This document shows positions 1-7,800 of a stretch of 8,998 bases of DNA, piece after piece. The notes under the pieces were generated by a model. That model searched no databases, was not told where the DNA came from, and saw nothing but the letters and a program-made list of their open reading frames with translations. The translations under genes were made by a program, and so were the position numbers. The stretch is from an uncultured Bacteroidia bacterium (GTDB lineage Bacteria > Bacteroidota > Bacteroidia > Bacteroidales > CAJPTX01): positions 1 to 8,998 of the forward strand of contig CALHZE010000067.1 in assembly GCA_938040915.1 (NCBI GenBank). Direction: 5' to 3'. Within the stretch, counting starts at the first letter, position 1. Each line of letters begins with the position of its first letter.

Positions 1-4
1 CCCC

Positions 5-1471
5 TTAGTCGAGCCGCCACGTCGCCCCGTCCTTGTGATCCTGCACCTCAATCCCCGCCTCCTTGAGCGCATCACGGATGCGGTCTGAGGTCGCATAATC
101 TTTACGTGCCTTGGCATCGGCGCGACACTCGAGTAGGAGACGCATCGCCGTCTCCAGTGCTGCCGTGTGAGAAGCTTCTTGGGTCGCACGCCGTAGCCCC
201 ATCACGTCCCCAAGCATCGTTTGAGAGAGCGCTTGAAACTGCGTAAAGTCCTCCTGTGTTAACGAAGCCTCCCCGCGTTGCATACGCCCGATCTGGTGCG
301 CTCCCTCAAAGAGCACAGAGATGGCAATGGGCGTGTTAAGGTCGTCACAAAGCGCAGACCAGCACTTCTCTGCCATTTCCGCCACCGAGAACGTCGACGT
401 CGCCCCTGCGGCTAGATTACCGAGGTCGTCCCACGCCTCCAAGAGCCGCTCCAGCCCTTTGTTGGCCGCTTGCAACGCCTCGTTGCTGAAATCGAGTGTC
501 GAACGATAGTGTGCCTGAAGGATGAAAAAACGCACCGTCATCGGGTCATAAGCACGGTCAAGCGAGGCGTGGTCGCCCGAAAAGAGCTCTTGCAGGGTAA
601 TGAAATTCCCTAGCGACTTACCCATCTTTTGCCCGTTGCGAGTGACCATGTTGTTGTGCATCCAATAACGCACGGCAGGCGTACCCTTCGCGGCGACACA
701 CTGAGCAATCTCACACTCGTGGTGGGGGAAGATGAGATCCATCCCCCCGCCGTGAATGTCAAATTCCGTCCCGAGGTATTTCATCCCCATCGCCGAGCAC
801 TCTAAGTGCCACCCTGGGAAACCCTCGCCCCACGGCGACGGCCACCGCATAATGTGCTGAGGGGTAGCCTTTTTCCAAAGGGCAAAGTCGAGCGGATTCC
901 GTTTAGACTCCTGCCCATCGAGCGTACGCGTATTGGCTAGCATCTCCTCCACGACGCGCCCCGACAAGATGCCGTAATGGTGGTCACGACTATAGCGCTC
1001 GATGTCGAAATAGACGTTCCCTTCGCTTTCGTAGGCATAGCCCGCCGCGAGGATCTTCTCCACCAAGGCAATTTGCTCAATGATATGCCCCGAGGCGCTC
1101 GGCTCTATACTGGGGCGCAGGACGTTGAGCTCGCCCATCATCTCGTGGTAACGTGCCGTATACTTTTGGGCTATCTCCATAGGCTCGAGCTGCTCGAGTC
1201 GTGCGCGTGCCGCTATCTTATCCTCTCCCTCGTCCGCGTCGTGCTGCAGGTGTCCCACATCGGTGATGTTACGCACATAGCGCACCGCATAACCCAGCTT
1301 CCCTAGTAGACGGAAGAGCACGTCAAAGGTGATGGCAGAGCGGGCGTGCCCTAAGTGCGGGTCGCCATAGACGGTGGGACCGCAGACATACATCCCCACG
1401 TGAGGGGCATGTAGGGGGGTAAAAAGCTCTTTTTGGCGGGAAAGGGTGTTATAGATCTGCAGGTCTCTCAT
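5..1471 (-). CDS. cysS: Cysteinyl-tRNA synthetase
   Basis: Class I aminoacyl-tRNA synthetase (488 residues, cytosolic) that activates cysteine with ATP and charges tRNA-Cys. The HIGH motif is seen as HLGH at residues 39-42, just after CGPTVYG, and the KMSKS motif as KMGKS at 282-286. The four zinc ligands that select cysteine in the E. coli enzyme have clear counterparts: C30, C225 (in WHLEC), H250 and E254 (in HHECE). The 25-residue C-to-H spacing and the H-to-E spacing of 4 match that enzyme. A DALR-type anticodon-binding helix follows near DDLNTP (376-381), then a short basic C-terminus. The length is close to the family norm and the frame is intact from ATG to TAA. The ATG gives the standard N-terminus; no Shine-Dalgarno site is obvious. 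It is transcribed away from the plus-strand cluster, so it is most likely just a chromosomal neighbour. The gene is visibly GC-rich: 74 of the 120 bases at 1-120 are G or C. Confidence 0.98.
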   Translation of the reverse strand: MRDLQIYNTLSRQKELFTPLHAPHVGMYVCGPTVYGDPHLGHARSAITFDVLFRLLGKLGYAVRYVRNITDVGHLQHDADEGEDKIAARARLEQLEPMEIAQKYTARYHEMMGELNVLRPSIEPSASGHIIEQIALVEKILAAGYAYESEGNVYFDIERYSRDHHYGILSGRVVEEMLANTRTLDGQESKRNPLDFALWKKATPQHIMRWPSPWGEGFPGWHLECSAMGMKYLGTEFDIHGGGMDLIFPHHECEIAQCVAAKGTPAVRYWMHNNMVTRNGQKMGKSLGNFITLQELFSGDHASLDRAYDPMTVRFFILQAHYRSTLDFSNEALQAANKGLERLLEAWDDLGNLAAGATSTFSVAEMAEKCWSALCDDLNTPIAISVLFEGAHQIGRMQRGEASLTQEDFTQFQALSQTMLGDVMGLRRATQEASHTAALETAMRLLLECRADAKARKDYATSDRIRDALKEAGIEVQDHKDGATWRLD

Positions 1472-1504
1472 CTGTCTTTGTTTATACTATCGTTTCTCAT
1501 ACAA

Positions 1505-1512
1505 CAAAGTTA
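1505..1512 (-). promoter_or_regulatory. Candidate Bacteroidetes -7 element for cysS
   Basis: On the minus strand these bases read TAACTTTG and match all six fixed positions of the Bacteroidetes -7 consensus TAnnTTTG. The element lies about 33 bases before the cysS ATG, which would give a short leader of roughly 25 bases. No convincing TTG-type -33 element is seen at the usual distance, because that stretch is a run of G on this strand. The assignment is by motif only. Confidence 0.5.
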
Positions 1513-1607
1513 AGCATTTCGGTATACGAGCCCCCCCTCTCTCCCAGCGAGATATTTGTAATATTAAGCCGCTGTGTTAAAAAAAGCTAATAAGAAATTT
1601 CTTTTGC

Positions 1608-1615
1608 TATCTTTG
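1608..1615 (+). promoter_or_regulatory. Candidate Bacteroidetes -7 element for the plus-strand operon
   Basis: The bases read TATCTTTG, matching every fixed position of TAnnTTTG. The ATG of the first operon gene follows 26 bases later, so transcription would start near 1620 with a leader of about 20 bases. The upstream stretch is A/T-rich but shows no TTG at the expected -33 distance. This is the only good promoter-like element I see ahead of the five-gene cluster. It is motif evidence only. Confidence 0.55.
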
Positions 1616-1641
1616 TGTTGGGAAACAAATAAAAACGGTGG

Positions 1642-2913
1642 ATGATGTGTCGTCGAATCAGACAGATGATTGCCCTCCTAGCTGTGGGGAGTCTCTTGGT
1701 GGCTAGCGTGTTACTTGCGGGGTGTGTTAGGGTGGGAGGCAACGGAAATCGATCTTTTGCAAAAACGAAAGAAGACACTCTCCGTCGCGAGTTCCGCCTA
1801 CACGTCTATTTTGACAACTCTGCCAGCATGCAAGGCTATGTCAACGGGGGAACCGAGTTCGTAGAGTTTGTCAACGACTATGTCTCTACGATTGCGCGAA
1901 AGTTCCGAAAAAAGAAGGGCGATAGCCTACAGCGCCTTACGTGTAGTGGGGTCGAAGTGTTCCTTCTCGACACCGCGGTGCACCCCGTGGCGATTGACTA
2001 CGAAGAGCTTTCGAGCAAACTCCTTATTCCTAATTCGTTTCAAGCGAAAGAGTCTGAAACGAGCACGATGATTCGCAATCTGCTCGCCCAGCAACGCGAA
2101 GATGTCGTGACCCTCTTTTTCACTGATGGGCTCTTTACCTCAAGTCGAGAGAGTGTCGAGCGCATGAGTATCGGGATTAGAACCCAGTTGACACAGTGTT
2201 TTGATGCGGGCGAGGTTGACACAAAATTATTGCGCCTTGTCTCTCAATTTGACGGACTCTATTACCCTCCAAAACTTGAGAAGAAGAAAGCGAGGCCAAC
2301 ATATAAAGGTCCGCGCCCCTATTTCTGCTGGGTACTGGGGCATCCGGCAATCATCTCAGAGGTGGCTAGCAATGCGCTTATTGATAAACTCCCCGGAACG
2401 AAGAATGGGTATGACGAGGTGGTCGGCTTAAAAACACTCAAACCTGCGTATGCTGTATTGCGCGATCCACGTTGCAAATACAAGAACTCTTCAGAGAAGG
2501 GGAAGACAAATTGCGTCATAGACCCCAAGTTGGATTTACAAGAAAATTTTGCTTTTAAGGTGGGCTTTGCTCCTAAAACGCATTTGTTAGACGAGTCATA
2601 TTTCTTAGACTCTACACATTATGAGGTAACACCGCCCGAGTTTGTGCTCGCGGTAGAGAAAGCTGCCCCCGATTTGCCTTACGACTACGTCCTTACGTTT
2701 CGTCTCCGCCCGAATGTGCTTCCTAGCAAAGAGCTTCGTGTCACGCTCAAACGTCCTTCTTTTCAATGGGATGTATTTACTGAGGAGGATGGGACAAAGC
2801 AAGTTGCTGGGAAAACGTATGGTCTCAATTACTTCGTCGAGGGCATTGAGAGTGCCTATCGCCAAGAGTATGGAGACGAGCTCGTGAACATGTCGATCAT
2901 AATCAATAAATAG
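1642..2913 (+). CDS. vWA-like lipoprotein with MIDAS motif
   Basis: A 423-residue predicted lipoprotein. The N-terminus has a basic start (CRRIR), a hydrophobic stretch at about 9-27 and a lipobox LLAGC, placing the lipidated cysteine at C28. The residues after C28 (VRVGGNGN) lack the acidic export signal used for surface lipoproteins in some Bacteroidetes, so a periplasm-facing position is more likely. A von Willebrand A-type fold is indicated by FDNSAS at 57-62, where D58, S60 and S62 form the DxSxS metal-site motif. A Thr-rich segment (T140, T142) and a hydrophobic strand ending in TDG (D162) could complete the site. Residues from about 230 on are an unrecognised region that looks beta-rich. 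The family binds divalent metal and protein ligands; the partner here is unknown. It is the first gene of the likely operon, and the next starts 9 bases after its stop. An in-frame ATG at 1645 is an equally possible start and changes nothing of substance. Confidence 0.8.
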   Translation: MMCRRIRQMIALLAVGSLLVASVLLAGCVRVGGNGNRSFAKTKEDTLRREFRLHVYFDNSASMQGYVNGGTEFVEFVNDYVSTIARKFRKKKGDSLQRLTCSGVEVFLLDTAVHPVAIDYEELSSKLLIPNSFQAKESETSTMIRNLLAQQREDVVTLFFTDGLFTSSRESVERMSIGIRTQLTQCFDAGEVDTKLLRLVSQFDGLYYPPKLEKKKARPTYKGPRPYFCWVLGHPAIISEVASNALIDKLPGTKNGYDEVVGLKTLKPAYAVLRDPRCKYKNSSEKGKTNCVIDPKLDLQENFAFKVGFAPKTHLLDESYFLDSTHYEVTPPEFVLAVEKAAPDLPYDYVLTFRLRPNVLPSKELRVTLKRPSFQWDVFTEEDGTKQVAGKTYGLNYFVEGIESAYRQEYGDELVNMSIIINK

Positions 2914-2922
2914 ACGATACTG

Positions 2923-3387
2923 ATGTGGAATTTTTTAAGCAAAGCTTACGAAGTGCTTTTTAGCAAATGGCTCTACTCTGATGCGATGAATCAATATCTG
3001 TGTGGTTTTGCTGCCGAAGCCAATGACGACCCCACCTATTTCAACAAGTATGTCTTGTTTTGGCTGATTGCCTTTGTGGTAGGGGGTGTCGTTCTTCCTG
3101 GGGTTTATTACAAAATCATTGATCGTGACTCATGGGCTAAGCTCGGCTGGTGGATTCTTTGGGGGCTCGGCGGAAGTTTCTTGGTCTTTATCTCAACTTT
3201 TGCCGTCCTTTGGGATCAAGCTTCTTACGTAGGAAGCCCCCTCTACGAATATACACAGCTAGGTGTAGATATGTTTGATTGCCTCGGGGTCAGCTTTGCG
3301 CAATTCTTGCTTACGTTGCTCTTTTATATCGGTTTCTCGTTTATTTGGAAGCGCTTCAGCTACAATTGTCGCTACATCCCTTGTTAA
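2923..3387 (+). CDS. Small integral membrane protein, three predicted helices
   Basis: A 154-residue protein of no family I recognise. Three hydrophobic segments long enough to span a membrane lie at about 44-63, 75-96 and 120-142. The about 42-residue N-terminus is amphipathic and aromatic. The loop between helices 2 and 3 (97-119) holds several acidic and aromatic residues, and a short basic tail follows helix 3 (WKRF at 142-145). There is no cleavable signal peptide. The N-terminus is probably cytoplasmic or membrane-associated, but topology cannot be settled by eye. The gene sits between the vWA lipoprotein and the tubulin-like gene with gaps of 9 and 20 bases, so it is probably co-transcribed. 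An inner-membrane linker between the periplasmic and cytoplasmic parts of one complex would fit its place; that is inference. No Shine-Dalgarno site is seen before its ATG. Confidence 0.75.
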   Translation: MWNFLSKAYEVLFSKWLYSDAMNQYLCGFAAEANDDPTYFNKYVLFWLIAFVVGGVVLPGVYYKIIDRDSWAKLGWWILWGLGGSFLVFISTFAVLWDQASYVGSPLYEYTQLGVDMFDCLGVSFAQFLLTLLFYIGFSFIWKRFSYNCRYIPC

Positions 3388-3407
3388 CCCACTCTCAGTA
3401 ACAGACA

Positions 3408-4859
3408 ATGTCGAAACTTTATTTGTTTGCGATTGGCGGCTCGGGGAGTCGCGTCGTGCGCTCCCTCGTGATGCTCATGAGTGCTGGGGTAGAGTTGAAC
3501 GCCACCAAGATAAAATTGATGATTATCGACCCTGATCGCGGGGGAGGTAATGTGAGGGAAGTGCTCAATATTTTGAGCGCTTACAAGACAGTGAATAGAG
3601 ATTTGGTAAACCAACCAAACGATTTCCAAAATCGCTTTTGTTATATCCCTATAGAGCCCATGATTCCTAGTAACTTTTATGTTACAGGCGTAGACGAGCT
3701 CGACAGCAAGCGTCGCGATGCTGGTGAGGGCGAAGACCGTGAAAAGGAGATTAGGGTGGCATTTAACGAAGCGGGGATGAACGAAGAGAATAAAGCGCTA
3801 TTCCAAGCTTTGTATGCTGACGACGAACGCGGCAACGACGTCAAAAACGGCTCACTTGGGAGGCAGCATGTGGGGGCTCTCGGCATTACAAAGCTTCTTG
3901 ATTCGGTGGGCTTCCGCGCAGCATTTGCAGACTTTGCTGAGGGTGATCGCATTTTCATCGTCTCCTCTATCTTTGGAGGCACTGGCGCAAGCGGTTTCCC
4001 GATGCTACTCAGGAAGTTGGTGGGTGGGGTTGATAATAGTTTGCAAAATAAGGAAAGTCTTATCTATGCACAAAAAGGGGCTATAATCCTATTCCCTTAT
4101 TTTCAAGTAGCAGAGGAAAAGAACAGCCCGATAGATGGACAACTATTTACCCAAAAGAAAATTACGACCCTAGAGTATTACCAAAAGAACCTCCAGGGGT
4201 TGGCAAGGCTCTATTATCTTTCTGACAGAGACCATCAGCCCCAGTATAATCATTCGCTCGGAGGGGAAAAACAGAAAAATCCGGCGCATCTGGTGGAGTT
4301 CTTAGCTGCTACGGCGGTGATCGACTTTATGGAGATGGCAGATCGCACCGGCGAGACGCAATATATGGAGTATCGGATGGGGAGATACATCGAACGCAGG
4401 GTAACCTTCGATGATTTGGCGTCAATCACTCGAAATCTTGTCCGAAAACCGATGACACAGTTCCTGTTGATGGTGCGCTATATCCAATTGGATGCATTCA
4501 ATAGCGACACGGCATGGTATAGAGACTTAGGGTCTTTTTTTAGGGAAGACGCTTACAGAGAGGGGCTAGAGCTCTTGAAAAATTTTTATATCTTGTGGTT
4601 GGAGGATCTCAGAGGCAGCCTTGAGCAAACTTCGCGTTCGTTTGCTCCTTTTATCCTTGAGCCACCAGCAGAAGAACCATTTAAGTTTTTCCCAGAAACG
4701 AGTAATGCCAATCTCGAAGCCTTTAGGACGACACTAAACAAGATTGTGCAGAAAGTGAAAAAAAATGGGCAGTCGAACGTGATCTCTTTTATGGAGTTGT
4801 TTTGGCGTGCTACGCGTAAGATGGTAGAAGGGGAGAGCGCCCCCAAGTTTCATTTTTAG
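3408..4859 (+). CDS. Divergent tubulin/FtsZ-like GTPase family protein
   Basis: A 483-residue protein with the two glycine signatures of the tubulin/FtsZ fold. Near the N-terminus a beta strand leads into AIGGSGSRVV (8-17), equivalent to the T1 nucleotide loop. After a strand IFIVSSI comes FGGTGASG (189-196), equivalent to the tubulin signature GGGTG(S/T)G that holds the phosphates. A strand ending in IIDPD (39-43) fits the second Rossmann strand. No textbook T7 loop (NxDxxD/E) is seen, but QKNPAHLVEF (residues 289-298) could stand in for it. The roughly 150-residue C-terminal part is not recognisable. The protein is longer than the FtsZ core and resembles the 'tubulin-like' families of unknown function more than FtsZ itself, so it is unlikely to be the division protein. 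It would be cytosolic and could form GTP-dependent filaments, which is untested. It lies third in the operon, 20 bases after the membrane protein. Family assignment is fairly sure; function is not. Confidence 0.8.
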   Translation: MSKLYLFAIGGSGSRVVRSLVMLMSAGVELNATKIKLMIIDPDRGGGNVREVLNILSAYKTVNRDLVNQPNDFQNRFCYIPIEPMIPSNFYVTGVDELDSKRRDAGEGEDREKEIRVAFNEAGMNEENKALFQALYADDERGNDVKNGSLGRQHVGALGITKLLDSVGFRAAFADFAEGDRIFIVSSIFGGTGASGFPMLLRKLVGGVDNSLQNKESLIYAQKGAIILFPYFQVAEEKNSPIDGQLFTQKKITTLEYYQKNLQGLARLYYLSDRDHQPQYNHSLGGEKQKNPAHLVEFLAATAVIDFMEMADRTGETQYMEYRMGRYIERRVTFDDLASITRNLVRKPMTQFLLMVRYIQLDAFNSDTAWYRDLGSFFREDAYREGLELLKNFYILWLEDLRGSLEQTSRSFAPFILEPPAEEPFKFFPETSNANLEAFRTTLNKIVQKVKKNGQSNVISFMELFWRATRKMVEGESAPKFHF

Positions 4860-4874
4860 TAGAAAAAGTAAACC

Positions 4875-4878
4875 GGAG
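4875..4878 (+). promoter_or_regulatory. Possible ribosome binding site of the actin-like gene
   Basis: GGAG ends 8 bases before the ATG at 4887, a normal Shine-Dalgarno spacing. It supports that start over the in-frame ATG at 4956 (residue 24). The two genes before it in the operon show no such site. Confidence 0.45.
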
Positions 4879-4886
4879 AGTAGAGG

Positions 4887-7800
4887 ATGGGATTTTTATT
4901 TAAAAAGACCAAGAAGGAAAGTGCGCTAAATGTGAATGAGGTGCGATCTACGGTGATGACCGAACGCACAGATGAGAATCAACCCGCAATTCCGGAAGGT
5001 TGGGGAGTGAGCGAGCAGTATGGAGATCTTGTAATTAAAGACCTTAAGCGGCGGCAATTGACCCCAAAAAAACTGACAAAGTTAGCCTCAACCCCGACGC
5101 TATTTAATCGCTTGACACTTACAGATATGGCGTTTAAGTATGTCGTGGATCAGGTAGATGAGCAAAAGGCAGACGATGACCCAAGGAGTGTGCTTGATGG
5201 GCAGACTGTTTACCACAAGCTTATCTCGGAGTCTCTAGACGTGGGGGAACTCTTTTTTTACCAAGGTCGACATCAAGACGAGCTCAAGCTCATTGAGTGG
5301 AATCGAGAAAAAGATCTAAAGGCGCTTATTGAGGCGGCGGATAAGGATAAGAGCCGTTATTTCGGCAAAGCGCTGGACCTTTTCTTAACCCCGCTCCCCG
5401 AGGTCCAAATAGACTCGAACGGAAAACCTTATGTAAAAGACGGAGAACCGAACTACGGCGCATTGGCGCTTACCGACATCTCTAAGATTTACCTCCTCAA
5501 TTGCCCTAGGGTTGCATACGATGCGGGGTTAAAGATCCTAGGCGGCACATCCCCCTACACCCTGTTCTTTGCGGCAGATTGCAATAAGAATAACACAAAT
5601 TTTCTCCACGGAAAGCGTCGTCTATTTGACGAAAAGCCTGTCCCCCTTTTCCGTCGTCATGACGAGCGTTATCTTAAGTTCTGGTTTGCCTTAAAACAGA
5701 ATTGGATCGACTTGACTAACGATCTAGATAATGAAGGAAAAACCATCTCCTTCGAACAGCGATTCCCCACCCTGTCGGAGTATTTGAGCTTGACCTACAA
5801 GGCTCTAGAACACGAGGATAAAGCATTGGCAGACTTACTCGCCAATACGCAACAAGAAGAGTTGAAGAGATATTGGGCGCAGACGCTACGTCCTCTTTCG
5901 GTGGGGGAGGTCGATGTGAGTCCCTTCGAAAAGCCGCACTTAACGCTAAGAAAGAGCCCAGAAATTTCCCCCGAGGCGAGCCACTTTAAGATTCGTCCCT
6001 CACGTGCCGATGTCGCGAATGCTGCTCGTCTACCCCTAGTTTTACCGGTGGACAATAAGCGACGATACACAGGGTTGCGTTACACGAGCGATTATTTTAA
6101 CGAGGAGCTTCCTGTGCCCGAATCTACGCCTATCGCCTTAGACGCACGCCAATTGCCGGGTGAAGCGACAGTGTATCCCTATCTTACCGAGGAAGACTTC
6201 CTTTATGATAAGATGCTCGTGAGTGCATTTAAGCCTGTTGAGTCTGATAGCAAGTTTTTTTATGGCAATGAGTACAATTATAAAGGAGACTACTCGGTAC
6301 TCCTCCCTATCAAGCCACTCTATTTCAATTACTTTACGGTAGAAGACTTAAGACGCTATCTTACCGTGCATGTAGATCAGCGGGAAGAGGGAAGGCCGCG
6401 CGTGACGGTTCGGTTGGAGATCCCGATCCAAGGAGAGCAACAGCAAGACCAGCGAACGATCGAATACGTGCGCACCTATTATGGCGTAGGCGATAGCACC
6501 AATAATGAGAAGGCGTTACAGCTCGAGCATTTGGTCGTGGGGGTTTATCCGTTTATCAAATTACCGCCGGAAAATGGATTGAGGACACCCTATCGCGTCA
6601 TGCTCTCTTACGACAAGCCGCGAGATGGAGCGCTCCCCTTGAGCGCTACTTTCTATGCCTATCGTGATAGGAATGTCTCTTTGGGAGGCGAGGACGTAAC
6701 GTTCGTCGAGCGCAATAGGCGGCAAACTCTGGATGATAGACTTTACCCTGCAGTTAAGAGTTATGCGGTCGCGCCGTTTGACTATATCGAGGTGGTACTT
6801 AACGACAATTATCGAGGGATATTGATTCCCGATTGGGAGACTCTTAACCCACAGCGTACGTTTGAAGTTGCGGTCGATTTCGGAACCTCGAACACTCATG
6901 TAGATGGACGGAATATTACAGAGGATCGCTACTTCGGGAGTAGAGCGGAAAAAATTTTAGCTCAGACCCAATTCCAGTTCGTTAGCGATTACGACTTTAA
7001 AGCGTTGCCTTACTTGCGAAAGGTTCTAAGATCTGACTTTTTCCCTGAAAAACTGGGAGAAGAGTACAACTACCCCATTCGTACGGTGGTGAATGCAGGC
7101 GCGAATGTGGCTTGGGGACCATCTAATATTCCCTTGGCTGAGGTCAATATCCCATTCGCATACGGAGAGTCTAAACTATGTCCTTATGATGAGCCCATAC
7201 CCGATTTGAAATGGGGGACAGAGCCAAACCGCGCCTTTCAACGCCGCGCCTTCCTTGCCTCGCTGTTATATCAGCTCCGTAATAGGTTGTTGTCGGAGGG
7301 AGCGAATATCACGAATACTAAGCTCACGTTTTTCTTTCCCAAAAGTATGCATGGGCAAGATATTGATAGATTGAGAGAGGATTGGAGGGCGCTTTACACA
7401 ACTTATTTCGGAGAGAATGTGCGAGATAATCTGAAAGAGATGTTGGAGTCTCTCGCGCCATTTTACTATTACTGTCATAATGCCGACACCAACGGTCGTT
7501 TCCTCTGTATTGATGTAGGAGGGGAGACCTCCGATGTGGTTTTTGCAAGAGAGCAGGGGAAGCCAGTCTTTGTCACCTCGTTCCGTTTTGCCTCGTCTGC
7601 GCTTTATGGTGTGGGGTGTAACCGGAATATGGCTCGCAATGGTTTTGTACGCTTCTTTAGTGAAAAGATCTTGCTGGATGATAATTTTTCCAAGTCGGAC
7701 AATTTCAAAGAGCTCCGCGAAGTCTTTAATTATCTGATGGAGAAGGGGAATGTGATGGAAATGATGAGCTTCTTCTTCTCGTTGAATAAGAGTACGGGGG

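Noticed and set aside
977..1306. 109-codon plus-strand open frame opposite cysS
   Set aside because: It is a shadow of the well-conserved cysS coding sequence, with no independent support.
1531..1545. C-rich run in the intergenic region as a phase-variable tract
   Set aside because: The uninterrupted run is only seven C, and it lies outside both candidate -7 elements and both coding regions, so there is little to support slippage control.
3275..3535. 86-codon open frame bridging the membrane-protein and tubulin-like genes
   Set aside because: It overlaps two supported genes in another frame and covers the tubulin-like T1 motif; the translation looks like out-of-frame noise.
3408..4859. Calling the tubulin-like protein FtsZ
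   Set aside because: It lacks the canonical T7 loop and FtsZ C-terminal peptide, is longer than the FtsZ core, and is not beside ftsA, ftsQ or mur genes.
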